Source of the DNA: Clitopilus passeckerianus
Taxonomy: Eukaryota > Basidiomycota > Agaricomycetes > Agaricales > Entolomataceae
NCBI GenBank assembly: GCA_944990035.1
Contig: CALYLX010000098.1
Span: 248,001-312,000, forward strand
Direction: 5' to 3'
DNA: 64,000 bases
Shown in pieces: positions 10,407 to 20,960 of this stretch. The notes under the pieces were generated by a model, which saw nothing but the letters and a program-made list of their open reading frames with translations, was not told where the DNA came from and ran no database searches. The translations under genes and the position numbers were made by a program. Numbering within the stretch: the stretch's first letter is position 1; the number at the start of each line of letters is the position of its first letter.

Positions 10407-12767
10407 ATGCCTACTCTAACGAAATCGTCCAAAAAGCGCTCAGCGCCGACCCAGTCTGGTCATAAAGCGAAAAAGGCTCACTTTGACAAGCCGGAGAAAT
10501 CTGAAAAGAAACGCAGTCGACCTGTGACTGCTCCTCAACCTCCTACTGCTTCTGGGGACTCCGGGTCTGATTCTGAACAAGATCAAGAAGAATGGACTGG
10601 AACAGGAGAAGGAGATGAAGATGCTGAAGTAGATGCTAATGCTATGGACGAGGATGCTCCCGAGTCTACGCCTAATGCATCTGCAAAAGATCCAAATGGT
10701 CAGTTTGATTGTCCTACTTGCGAGCTTTCAACTAAATTGAGATCGTCACAGCCAACAGGCAATCACATAAAGAACAAAAGCTGTTACAACAGCAACGAAG
10801 GGCCGCAAAACCACATTCAGACCTCATTGTAGATGCCAAGCGGGTATGGGCAGCAGCAAGGCAGACAAATATCCCCACTACGGAGCGGAAAAAGCACATA
10901 CAAGACCTGATGAATATTATTCGGGGTCATGTGAAGGATATTGTGCTGAAGCATGATGCAAGCCGGATAGTGCAGACTGCGGTGAAGCACGGAGGACAGA
11001 AGGAGCGCGATGAAGTCGCCGTGGAGTTGAAGGGCAAGTATAAGGAGCTTGCACAAAATAAATATTCAAAGGTTTGTTCAGTTCATCCTTCTAACGTCTA
11101 TCACACACTCTCTGAATCATTGATGCCAGTTCCTGGTCACAAAACTAATTCGACTATGTCCCACCCACCGAGCATCAATATTGCAAGAGTTCCAGTCTCA
11201 CGTCCTGAGATTGCTTCTACATCGAGAAGCTACATCAGTTCTTGCAGATGCATTTGAACTCTATGCAAATGCGTACGAGAGGACAATATTGTTGCGGGAC
11301 TTTTACGGGAAGGAAACCGTCTTGTTCACCACTACGACAGGATCTGAGGTCGAAAAGGAGCGGGCGAAGAAGGGTCTCCGAGGTGTGCTTGAAGGTGCTG
11401 ATACGGAGAGGAGGCGCAGGGTGTTGAGTGCCTTGAAAGAGAATCTCGTTCAGATGTAGGTTTTCACATCCTCACTAAGTCTACATGGAACTAATCCGGT
11501 GCTTAGATTCAACAATCCAGACAAGGGCGCAGTGACACACGCAGTCGTACACAGAGCACTGTTGGAGTACCTTAGTGCTCTCAATGACGTCGAGGATCAA
11601 GCAGAACGCGAAAAACTGCAACGTGAAATATTTGAGACGTGAGCCCATGGTCTGCGCTGCTCTTCCGAAAAGTAATAATCATTTTCAGATGTCAAGACGT
11701 TCTGGCCGAGATGGTGCACACCAAAGATGGCAGCCGCGTCGTCCGAGAGTTCCTCGCTATTGGGACAGCGAAGGACCGGAAACATATTCTCAAAGTCCTG
11801 AAGCCGCATGTTGAACGAATGTGTCTGGACGATGAAGCCCAGCTCGTGCTTTTCACTGCTCTCGATGTCATCGAGTACGTCCATCTTTACTCAATGTTCA
11901 AGCTTTCCTTAATATTAACCACATCTTTTCAGCGACACCAAGATGGCATCGAAGGCGCTCATATCCGAGATGACGGCACCTGCAATGAAACTCTATACCT
12001 CCCCTCAAGGCCGCCGCTCATTAATATACCTCCTCGTCTCACGAACACGCCGGCACTTTACGCCTGCTCAGATTGCTTCCCTTGCCGAGACTGATGAAAC
12101 ACGGTCAAGGACGAGTAAGAAGGATACCGAGACCAGGGAGGGCGAAGTTAGGAAGTTCGCGAGTGATGCTCTCATCTCTTGGGTTGAAGGCAATGCGCCT
12201 ACCCTTGTTAGGGAACCGGGTGGTAGTTTGCTTGTTGGAGAAATCATGCTTTATGCAGACGGAGGTAGGTTCTCATCTATTCGGTGTATGTCTTTGCCTC
12301 ATGCTAAATATACTCGTTCATTAATGGTAGACAAAACTAACGCGCAAGAGGCTCTCCTCAAAGCTATCTCGAGCCCCTATCCCTCTGAAGATGCTGCCTC
12401 GCCGCACCTTATCGACCTGCCTCACGCCTCGCGGTTATACAAGACCCTTCTCCAAGGTGGTCATTTCAACCGCAGCAAGAACGAGGTGGAACGTGCTTCA
12501 GGGTGGGATACAGGCGCATTCGCTACTGTGTTCATGGAGCAGGTTAGTAAGGACGTCACCGTCGCGATGTGTACGTTGGGCGAATGTAACGGAGCGTTTG
12601 TCGTGGCGGAGCTGTGCGAGGCGCTGATAAACTGTGGGAAGGACAAGGAGAGGGAGGTTCTAGGGGGGTGGTTTGATGATGGAGTGAGAAAAGCCGTCGA
12701 GGATGGCAATGCGAAGGGCAAAAAGGTTCTCCTTGAATCACTTGGTCGATTGTCGACTGTATTGTAG
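10407..12767 (+). CDS. PUF6: Pumilio-repeat ribosome biogenesis protein Puf6
   Basis: A multi-exon gene coding for a protein of roughly 650 residues with the layout of yeast Puf6/human PUM3. A basic N-terminus (MPTLTKSSKKRSAPTQSGHK) leads into an acidic region, then the conserved DAKRVWAAARQTN and MNIIRGHVKDIVLKHDASRI. Degenerate Pumilio repeats follow (for example HTKDGSRVVREFLAIGTAKD and SPQGRRSLIYLL), and the CPL-type C-terminal region ends in KKVLLESLGRLSTVL. Puf6 acts in the nucleolus in 60S ribosomal subunit assembly, and in yeast also represses ASH1 mRNA. The short intron after SAKDPN (GTCAGT donor, acceptor before CCAACAGG) restores the frame NRQSHKEQKLLQQQRR. The start is the second in-frame ATG; ten codons further upstream another ATG exists but the basic tail starts here in relatives. 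The gene looks intact. Confidence 0.9.
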
Positions 12768-13737
12768 TTGCTCGGTGTCTTTGAAACCACGAAGAAAATC
12801 ACATTCATTCAGGAGACACGGTTGACGGTCGTAGAACGTCTTTGTTCTCGACCTCGGATTTCATGCTCGATATCCTCCGCCTTCTTGGACCCATTGCGGG
12901 CAAGCTATAGCCCACAGAGGATTTTCCAAAATCAAACAATTTGGTGGGTAAATTAAAGCAATCAAATTGGGCGGCAGGCTTGTTTGTCTTCTTCAGGGTT
13001 GTGACTCCACTAGTTTATTTCCTCCCTGCCATGACAAGCTTCTTTTCGCTTTAGGCTTAGACAGTTTTACGGCACCCATCGCTCGTCCCGAATTGCATGG
13101 AATACGAAAAGTGGCCTCTGGTCAAAATTTGGTCACCTTTCTGGCGTGACTCAACCACACCATACGACTGCAATGAATATCAGTCGCTATGCTCCCGCTA
13201 GCTGAGGAACTACAGTCGCTGGAGAGTATGCATCTTCATATTCCGACAGCGGTGACCTTTGACCCTTGCCGACCATATCCGCCGGGCAACAAGTTTTTGA
13301 CGTCTGCATCATCGATCGAAGCCCATTTTATGATTTCCTACACCGGCCCTTCGTTTCTGGGGCAAACAATGAAACATATTTGGACTTTGTGGAGTTGCAA
13401 CACGCCTTCACCATAGCTTCCCGTACTGTTCTAGACGCATAGCTGGACCAAAGCTTGACGAAAAAAAAAATTCTTCAAGGACGAGTTCCAGCTTTCAAAA
13501 CTAAAGTAGGCTAAAGAATGGGCAAGCGGGTATGCCAGACGTCTTCTATCAGTGCGGCGCAAATCGAATGCCCTAAGACGCGCCGAGCCGAACAAGCGTC
13601 AGAATCTTCTATCCCAAGTTTTCCACCCTGGAGGGCGCCTCCACGCGAGGAAATTTTTTGTAAACATGCGCTCGCTCGGTTTTCCGAAATGGACGTAATG
13701 AATTCTCATTCTGGGCTGGGCAGGGTGGCTCTTTGGC
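12768..13737. other. Intergenic region upstream of the secreted protein gene
   Basis: About 1 kb without a recognisable gene. It is likely to hold the regulatory region of the secreted-protein gene that begins at 13856. Confidence 0.4.
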
Positions 13738-13745
13738 TATAAATA
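13738..13745 (+). promoter_or_regulatory. TATA box of the secreted protein gene
   Basis: A textbook TATAAATA lies 118 bases upstream of the ATG at 13856, suggesting strong, regulated transcription. Confidence 0.6.
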
Positions 13746-13855
13746 ATGGGGTCAATTCACTACTCGTCCTCATCGGCTTCTGTCGCTTTCTGTCTGCTCT
13801 CCAAACCCACACTCGCTACTTCGTCACTCTCTTTTACCAAACCCTTCCAACAACA

Positions 13856-14740
13856 ATGCCTTCCTTCCGCTCCGCATTCCTCTTCGCCGCTGCCGCTTTC
13901 GCAGCTTTCACCTCTGCTGCCCCTATCGACGCACCTTCCGGTGGCAATGTCGCCAACACCGTCGGTAACCTTGTGCCTGTCACTGCCCAAGTCGACAACG
14001 TCCTGAACAACAACCTCAATTACAATGAGGTCGAAGTTCTTGATCGCCGCGTTAACGTGGACGCTGGTGCCGCTGCAGCGGATGTTGCTGTCCGCGGTGA
14101 TCAGTGCACATCTTGCGGGACACTGCCTGGTGTCTTCGTCTTTGTTCAGGCTGAGGTTGATGTTTTGACCAAGAAGTGCCGTAAGTAACTTCACTGTCAG
14201 GCATCTGTGCGTAACTCTGACAAGGCTTGCAGAGGATGCCGTTACCGCTGGTATCACCCTCGATATCGCCGTCAGCCTCATCGCTGAGGTCAAGGCCCTC
14301 GTTGTTAAGATCACCGCTCTCGTCAAGGCTGTCGTCGACCTCCATCTCGATCTCAATGCTCTCCTCACTCTGAACGGTGTTGTCATCTCCGTCCAGGCCT
14401 GCGTCAACCTCATCGTCAAGGTCATCGTCGACCTCCTTGTCTGCCTTGACATTGTCGTCAAGGCTTGCATTTCCATCAAGATCGATCTCACTGTTGTCCT
14501 TGCTCTCGTCGCTGAGGTTGTGTAAGTACACTTTTATGTCCCGATTAAACCTGAGTCTTATGGGTCTCTTCCAGTGCCCTCGTTGTCGCCCTCCTCAAGA
14601 TCGTCATTGCCATCTCCGCTAACATCTCTGTTGTCCTCTGCCTTACTTTGACCGTTGCCCTTAAGGTTATTGCCTGCATTGACATCAAGGTCGTTCTCAA
14701 CCTCCTCCTCTCGGTCGTTGCCAACGTCAAGCTCCTCTAA
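13856..14740 (+). CDS. Secreted protein with CxxC motif and V/L/I-rich repetitive domain (family A)
   Basis: Three exons (13856-14180, 14233-14521, 14575-14740). The protein opens with a clear signal peptide (FRSAFLFAAAAFAAFTSAAP) and has a short asparagine-rich propeptide-like region with one dibasic site (LDRR, about residues 62-65). A CTSCGTLPGVFVFVQAEVDV motif follows. After the first intron it continues as a long hydrophobic yet regularly charged domain in which Lys or Asp recurs among Val, Leu and Ile (for example LDIAVSLIAEVKALVVK). The function is unknown. It is clearly related to the minus-strand gene at 15417-16569: same start, same C-x-x-C-x-T/S-LP-x-VFV block, same first intron position after KC, and same C-terminal domain. 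The periodic charges argue for amphipathic helices or strands rather than true membrane spans. Confidence 0.75.
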
Positions 14741-15416
14741 GTGCCCTGCACTGTTGTTGGATGTAGTGTACGAAGCTAGCACCTGACTGTCATTACCCAA
14801 AATACTTCACTGTAGTCTACCCTTAGGGGACAGTGCATAATTATATACCATATTTTTTTGGATCCAAACCTCCTTGTGTGATCTGCTCATCCTACGGTCT
14901 GATCGATCTTCCGAATATCTGCGATTAATGCCTATCGCGTTCTTGGTGTATTTTATTTCAGTATTTTGTTCCTTATGATGAGGTCCTCTGTTGCATCGTA
15001 CTCAAATGCGCACGTGGGATGTCATGGGTAAGCATGGTTTCTATCTTATAACTTACTATAGGTTCGTGCACTGTCTTATTCAGCTGCTCCAGAACTTAGC
15101 ACTTGCTTCCCGTTGCAACAAGGCGCTTCTTAATGAAAACGATGTTGATAATTTGCCATAGGCTCAAGTGGCTTCTTCGCCAGTTCAAAGTCCCTTCGTG
15201 AAGATAGTGGCAGTCCAAGAAATGTGAACGAACGCAGGAGCCAGAGCATCGGGTTCTGTGTTCAAATGTATTCAATCTCCTTGTTCTGACACGCATCTTG
15301 TAATAAGTGGGTCCAATAATGCGGGGTATATTATTCTGATTAGGAAGGGGTACAACATAGAGTAATTAACCAGTGCCCGCTTCGTTCCCAATCTGCCGTA
15401 CGTCGAGGCAACGCCC
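14741..15416. other. Spacer between convergent secreted-protein genes
   Basis: The stretch lies between the 3' ends of the two related secreted-protein genes. It holds their terminators. No further gene was seen. Confidence 0.35.
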
Positions 15417-16569
15417 TTAAGCTTTGATGGAAGCGATGAGGTCAACGACTGCCTGAAGCTTGAGGTCAACGAAGACATTGATGGATGCCTTCACGGCGGC
15501 CGCGATGGAGACGTCGATATGGGCGACGAGGCTGATGCAGACCTTGAGGAGAGCAGCGATGAGGACACTGAATGCAAAATTAGTTGGCTAATTAAAGACG
15601 ACACTAGATTTCTGATCCTACCCAACTTCAGCGCAAACGTTCAGGACGACAGTGAGGTCAACCTTGGCGGTAGCGGTGACGATAACCTGGATGGCAGCGA
15701 CGATAGACTATGGAGCGGTGGTCAGCTATCTACCGTATGTCACGAAAGAGAACAATACATACCAGAACGAGGTCGACGATGACCTTAGCACATGCCTCGA
15801 CAGTGAGAACCTTGCCATCGAGAGTCAGGAGGGCGTTGACATCCAGGTTGAGTTTGACGATCGCGTTAACGTCTGCGATGATAGCCTTGGCGAGGACCTT
15901 GACTTCAGCGAGGAGGTTGAGAGCGACCTCGACCTTGATAAGGCCGGCATTCACGGCAGCATCTGCAGAAAAGTTAGTAGAAGTGAGAACTGAGGAGAGT
16001 GAATATAACGTACTACACTTGTCAAGGAGAGCCTTGACGTTGACATTCGCGTTGACGAAGACATCAGGCAGAGACTTGCAGTCCTCGCAAGCACGACCAT
16101 TCAGAATATTGACCTTCGTATTCTGGCCGTTGTTAGGGGTGTAAACGTTGCGCCGAACAGCAGGAACCTTCTCGCCATTGAGTAGATTAAACTCAGCGTT
16201 CTGGCCGTTATTCGGGGTATAGACATTACGGCGACGAAGCCCAATAACGTTATCGTCGTTCTCTATGTGCCCATTGCCGTTGTTAATGACATCGCGGCGC
16301 AGTCCGACAACATTACGGTCGCTCTCGACATAGCCATTGCCGTTGTTGAAGACGTTTTCGCGGCGGAAGACGTGGTTGTTGTTCAAGGCATCGATCTTTC
16401 CACCTTGAGCAGTATTTGGTGCGTAACCGGCGAGACCAGCAACGTTGTCGTTGTTGGTAAGGCCACCGCTACCGTTGTTGGTGGTGGGCGGAGTGCCAGC
16501 GGGGGCAGCAGCAGTGAAGGCGGCGAAAGCGGTGGCCGCAAGGAGAACGAAGGAGCGGAAAGCGTGCAT
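15417..16569 (-). CDS. Secreted repeat protein with dibasic sites, putative Kex2-processed precursor (family A)
   Basis: This minus-strand gene codes for a paralogue of the protein at 13856-14740. A signal peptide (about residues 1-22) is followed by an Asn/Gly-rich region cut into units by dibasic sites at about residues 69-70, 91-92, 112-114 and 139-140. The units between them are two similar pairs: residues 71-90 and 93-111 share the pattern NNGNG-[YH]-[VI]-E-x-D-x-NV-[VI]-GL, and residues 115-134 and 141-158 share NVYTPNNGQN followed by N-[LI]-LNG. After them come CEDCKSLPDVFVNANVNVKA and the V/L/I-rich domain spread over further exons, ending VVDLIASIKA with the TAA at 15417-15419. Signal peptide plus dibasic-separated similar repeats is the layout of fungal Kex2-processed repeat proteins, where the Golgi protease releases peptides. 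Processing here is inferred, not shown. The function is unknown. Confidence 0.7.
16090..16227 (-). repeat. Tandem protein-level repeat pair (NVYTPNNGQN units)
   Basis: Two coding repeats within the secreted precursor: roughly 16168-16227 and 16090-16149 both code for NVYTPNNGQN followed by a variable pair and N-[LI]-LNG. An RR site lies directly before each. Confidence 0.7.
16237..16359 (-). repeat. Tandem protein-level repeat pair (NNGNG units)
   Basis: Two coding repeats in the same gene, roughly 16300-16359 and 16237-16293. Both code for an NNGNG block followed by a conserved acidic stretch ending NV[VI]GL and then RR. They differ from the second repeat pair but are laid out in the same way. 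Confidence 0.65.
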
Positions 16570-16678
16570 CGTGTTGAAGGTGAAGTAACGAAAGTGGGGC
16601 AGCTAGCGAGCGACGGTAAAGTGAGAGAATGAAGAAAAGGACAGGGGTCGATGTGGACGAGCCTAGCAGGTGATCCTA

Positions 16679-16685
16679 CTTTATA
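16679..16685 (-). promoter_or_regulatory. TATA box of the secreted precursor gene
   Basis: On the minus strand the sequence reads TATAAAG about 110 bases before the ATG at 16569, the same spacing as in the convergent paralogue. The two genes thus share promoter layout as well as coding layout. Confidence 0.55.
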
Positions 16686-16882
16686 CCTCTAGCGATGTCA
16701 TCTGGGTTGCTCAGGGTAGGAGAACACACAGACAAAATTTTATGCCATGACAAGCAGAAGCGGTATGTTGTTCGGGTCGGAAAGCAGAATTGTTGCATTT
16801 GTCGTTTCGAAATACGAGAATACACGTCCTCAACCGAAGAGGAGGGTTCGATCCCAGACGACAAATGTCATATTTCATGGAT

Positions 16883-17827
16883 CTATTCCTGGAACGGTTC
16901 TTGACTCCCAACCATTTGATTCTCTTTTCCTTCGGGGAACCACCGCATTTCGACTTCCTGGAAGATGGCGACGCGTTTGGTCGTAGCAAAACCGAGTTTT
17001 TCGAAGAGGCGAATGCTAGGGTCGTTGATCTCAGAGATACGAACAACCAGACAGCTCGGTGGTATTTTCAAAGGGGAGTTGAGGAGCAATAGGTGGTCCG
17101 AATTACCAGTTGCCCTATCCTCTGGGGTGCGAGAAAGCCTCGATCGGCGGAAGAACGACACTGGGGCAGCAGTGGCGTACTGCAGCATCAACTCAAGTGT
17201 TTCCAGTGCATAACCCTTCCTGCGATAGGCTGGTTCTGTAACAAGAGCCCATATGTAAACATTTGGAGTTTAAAAAAGAAGGCCTGGCCTTCCTACCTGC
17301 GATCATCACTTCCACCTCTGCCTCAAACGGCTCCTCTTCATCGTCTTCGGTCGGTGTTGGTCTCCGGAATGACAGGTGGTCGGATGTCTCGGGAACGTTG
17401 CTCTTAAGGAAGATATTGACATCTCCAATCATAGGAGAAGCTTGGACGACAGGATCAGTCGGTGACAGGTCGTTCTTCCCATCGATCTCGCCGGAATCGT
17501 TTCTAGCATGCACTATGAACGTGAGCTTGTCTTTATCATGAAGCCAGGTTTCTGAATAGAAGAAACGATCAGGAAATGTGTGGTTTAGGCGAGTTTTTCC
17601 CTACGTTGCATCGTATACTCTTCTTCCAGAGTTAACGGCTCACTTGCAGTCATTTGCAGAAGCTCCGCACTGGACATCCATTCGTGGTATCGCTACGAGG
17701 TAAAATGTGAATATATTCCGTTACGATTCTCATGGAACTTGACCAAACTCACAGGAACATGGCTTGGAAGATAGGGGACGAGTATTACTCTTTTCCCGAC
17801 AATGACGGTTTCTGCATTGGCCCTCAT
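16883..17827 (-). CDS. NAT9-like GNAT N-acetyltransferase
   Basis: A multi-exon minus-strand gene with the layout of N-acetyltransferase 9. The start MRANAETVIVGKRVILVPYL is followed by RYHEWMSSAELLQMTA and SEPLTLEEEYTMQR, the signature of the NAT9 N-terminus. TWLHDKDKLTFIVHAR follows, then MIGDVNIFL, an acidic insert (TPTEDDEEEPFEAE), EVEVMIA, and the acetyl-CoA-binding region whose exon ends near RKGYALETLELMLQYA. The C-terminal part carries VVRISEINDPSIRLFEKLGF, the usual GNAT end motif, and the gene stops at 16883-16885. Animal NAT9 has been linked to microtubule stability; the role in fungi is not established. The acidic insert is longer than in animal versions. The gene looks complete. 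Confidence 0.82.
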
Positions 17828-18290
17828 GATACGAGTACGGGTGAGAGTGTTATTCTTGGAAATTTTGATCAAATCCAAATCAAACGTTTGTGACTCTCTT
17901 GGCACCTTGAACTTACACTTCTGGTACTTCTTCCTGCCTCATTCTTGTTTTCTCTACACCTATGAAGGTTGGCAATCATCTAACCAGATGCGCTCTTTGT
18001 CGTTGGTTTCCTGAACGACCGACTGAAACCGCAAATACGACTACGCCAAGCGTTTTTTCCGCCTAGATTCGTTGATGCCGGCCTGATGCGCCCACCATTG
18101 GACAGTTTATCACCATGCCTTCAGAGAGTGTCATCTTGAAGATGTTCCTGTGGCTATGCTCCATTCGAAGTTCTAGGCGACTGAATAAATAGGAGGATGA
18201 TTGCCTCTGAAAATCTCACGAGCTTTGTTTTTCTGTCCCCTTCTCTAGTTTGACGCTTTCACTGCCCCTCCTTGTTCACTCCGAGTCACC
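17828..18290. other. Divergent intergenic region
   Basis: This stretch separates the start of the minus-strand NAT9-like gene from the start of the plus-strand GPI-protein gene and must hold both promoters. No gene was seen within it. Confidence 0.35.
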
Positions 18291-18942
18291 ATGGTCGCAT
18301 TCCGTACTCTGTTCACCGCGTCTGCCACTCTCCTCGCAGCCTCGCTCTCTGGTTAGCTGCCCATGCAAATTCTCCCGACGACGCGTTGCTAACCCACCAA
18401 AAACAGTCGCTGCCGAAACTTCCATCATCTCAGTCGTTGAGAATGCTCTGAATTTCAACAACCTCAAGCCTCGTCAAGCTGGTATCGATACCAGCGGCAT
18501 CCCAGATGCTTGCAAGAGCAGCTGTAGCCGAGTTCTCGAGCTCCAAGTGAGTCTTCTTAGACAAATTCCAGGCAGTGGCGCTAGATCTGATTATTTCGCG
18601 TTCAGGACTGCAGCCTGAGCAACATTAAATGTTTCTGCTCCAACGACGTCTCCTCCGCCATACAGTCTTGCTATAGCTGCGCCCTGATAACTACCACGGT
18701 TAAGACTCAGGCTGAGTACCAGTCCGTCGCAGACCGTATGTTAACTCTCCCTTGTCTTTCTCCGATCGGCTCTAATCCTTTGGTCGTCCTTAGAATACGT
18801 TGATTCCTGCAAGGCTGCCGGGTCCTCTGTCAACTCCATCACCGTCTCGAAAGAGAACGCTGGCAAGGGCAATGGCGCCTCCAGCATTGCACCTTCACTC
18901 GGTCTTTTGGGATTGGGTGCTGCTGCTATCGTCTTCGCTTAA
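18291..18942 (+). CDS. Secreted GPI-anchored 8-cysteine protein (CFEM-like), copy 1
   Basis: Four short exons starting at 18291 give a protein of about 165 residues: a signal peptide (MVAFRTLFTASATLLAASLS), a short region ending in a KPRQ site, and a compact cysteine domain. A hydrophobic tail (LGLLGLGAAAIVFA) follows a small-residue, serine-rich stretch and is typical for replacement by a GPI anchor. The cysteine order is C-x3-C, then C in LQDC, C-x-C in KCFCS, C-x2-C in SCYSC and a final C in VDSC. Eight cysteines with a central CxC resemble the CFEM fold used by fungi at the cell surface, for example for haem binding or adhesion, but the spacing is not a perfect match. No function is claimed. 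It is the upstream member of a tandem pair. Confidence 0.75.
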
Positions 18943-19362
18943 TTCATCCACATGAACTAAGCTGCCTTTCTTTTGGGCTTGTTGATACCACCGTATACCC
19001 AAGCTACTGTATGGCTTATGACGATTATAATCAAGCAAACATACCCGATCATGTTGGGTCAATCAAACATTGGGAAATAAACATCTCGACATTCACATCC
19101 TATGGTAACGCGTACTTTTTTTTTTTCGCCTGTCAAGGTTAGTAACCAAGGAGAATGCTCAAAGAACACTTCGGTAGTGCTTTGGTTTCTTTGGATGATG
19201 TCAGGCTCCTTGTCGCCTCAACACGGAGAGCTGAATACAACGCGGCGGTTATTAGGGATCTGTCAAATAACCTAGTAGCTGGAAAGACATTAAAAGGCGA
19301 AAGGCGAACCCTTTCAGCTATTCTTCAACGACACTTTCCAGATTGATTCTGGCTGGCTTACC
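18943..19362. other. Spacer between tandem GPI-protein genes
   Basis: A spacer between the two copies with a poly-T run near 19114-19126. It carries the promoter of the second copy. A 63-codon frame at 19155-19346 has no supporting features. Confidence 0.3.
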
Positions 19363-20032
19363 ATGCAGACCTTTAGCCCTCTGCTGGGCTTGTTCTTGAC
19401 TCTTTTGGACCTCAGTCTTTGGTACGTCCGCGTTCTTCTGTATGTTACTGTTCGACCAATTCTACCCCCCCGTGAGTGTAGTTCTTGCGGATATATTTAT
19501 CACCTCAGTCGTCGAGGATATGCCCTCTCCGAGCGGGCTTGAAGCTCGTCAAAACAACGGTGGAGCCATTGACACCAACAGCATACCCTTAGCTTGTAGG
19601 GATAGCTGTTCCAAGGTCAACAGTATCGTCGTGAGTCTCCCTCCAATTTTAGAGCTACTGAAGGCACGCACACTAACGGCCCTATCACCCACCGTCTCTA
19701 GAATTGCAAGGATATAAAATGCCTCTGCTCGGATGACGTTTCCGCTGCTATACAATCCTGCTATAGCTGCGCCTTTCCCCCCAGCCAGCCTCGTCAACCA
19801 GATTATCAGACTGTCGCGAATCCTATGTATGTTCGCTCTGCTGGTTCATATTCAGCCGCTAACAGTGTATATCTCTTCAGGCTACGTCTCAAGGTGTAGC
19901 GATGCAGGACAACCAGTAAATGCAATCTCGATCTTGAAGGATAATGCAGGGAATGTCAACGCAGGATCCAGGATTTCGCCAGTTATCGGACTTGTAGGAC
20001 TATCTGCTGTCGCTACGGTGCTTCTTGCCTAG
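19363..20032 (+). CDS. Secreted GPI-anchored 8-cysteine protein (CFEM-like), copy 2
   Basis: Tandem paralogue of the gene at 18291-18942 with the same exon plan. The start is MQTFSPLLGLFLTLLDLSL, a signal peptide; the first splice (donor GTACGT after CTTTG, acceptor at CCGTGAG) restores the frame to VVLADIFITSVVEDMPSPSG. The cysteine core is conserved (ACRDSCSK, NCKDIKCLCSDDVSAAIQSC, YSCA, VSRC), and the tail ISPVIGLVGLSAVATVLLA again looks like a GPI signal. The region between the sixth and eighth cysteines is proline-rich (PPSQPRQPDY) and differs from copy 1, so the two have diverged in one surface loop while keeping the framework. Intron borders here are less certain than in copy 1. Confidence 0.65.
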
Positions 20033-20280
20033 GAACCACCACTGCAGATGACTCGGATAACGTGGTATTCGGTCTTCGGTACGATGAATAGTCAGAATAC
20101 AAGAGATTGTCGTTCGGGCATAATCTTCATGCGTATCTCGATTGGACGCTTGAACTCTCGATGACTCTTCGGAACTGACATCTCGCTAGAGTTGACTGGA
20201 CGGAAATACTAGTAAGATCTCGCGAGAGGCGAAAGGACGATTTGAACAATCGGTAAATCCACGTTTTTCACCCTCAAAAT

Positions 20281-20960
20281 CTAATCTGGAAGCGGGATAA
20301 CTACGGGATTTCCTCGACCACGTTGTGGCCATGGCTTCTTGACGCAATTCCCGGCCGCTGTCAACGACAATTCATCTTCTTGATCGAGAAATCTACCAAC
20401 GTGAATAGCGCAGGCGATTTCCTGGAACTTCATCGGGCGTTTCAGACGCATCAATAAGTATTCAAACATGCAAGCCCGTTCTGCGAGCACCGGTATATTT
20501 GAGCGCATAATGAATAATAGGAAAACTGGAGCGAGTCCGTGTCTTTGCTGATCGAATGTGTCGAAGAACGTCAACACGTCACTTCGGCGTTTCTCGTCCA
20601 CATGGCAGGCAATCTAAGAGATAACCTAACAAGTAGGTCATGAGATCGCAATTTATTGAGAAGCTCGCAAATTCGGATTAGATGCAGCTGGGCGGTACAA
20701 CTGACCAGCTGCGTTGGAGTCCACTGGAGATGAGGAGAAATCCTGCTGACATGTTGAAGCCGTTAGGCCGTGTTTCCGCAAGAAATAGAATGTGCTTGAC
20801 AAACACGTTTTTTGGGAGAATGGGGAGCTCCAGTGATAGTGGCGTTTGTAGGTACACGGCACGATCGGCCTCAAGTCCGCAGAGAGCGGTTCTCCTTGAG
20901 GAACTAACTCCTCGTCGTCATTTGTCTTCAGCGGATCCTAGCACACACGATGAGGAGGGT
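20281..20960 (-). CDS. Unrecognised, possibly degenerate gene
   Basis: On the minus strand several frames read like exons: one gives PLSLELPILPKNVFVKHILF followed by ETRPNGFNMSAG; after a CTCCAG acceptor another gives WTPTQLVSCTAQLHLIRICE and LLNKLRSHDLLVRL; a third gives RRSDVLTFFDTFDQQRHG, then APVFLLFIMRSN and MFEYLLMRLKRPMKFQE. They follow each other within about 650 bases, but the second and third are out of frame without a convincing intron, and no clear start codon was found. This could be a real gene with an unusual exon, or a decayed one. No family was recognised. Confidence 0.3.

Noticed and set aside
13760..14531. Long minus-strand open frames (up to 243 codons) opposite the secreted protein gene
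   Set aside because: They mirror the GTC/CTC-rich codons of the plus-strand gene, which has a signal peptide, introns in the right phase and a clear paralogue. The antisense frames have low-complexity composition and no such support.
15519..16144. Plus-strand frames rich in Asp, Glu and Ser opposite the precursor gene
   Set aside because: Same reason: antisense shadows of a V/L/I-rich coding strand.
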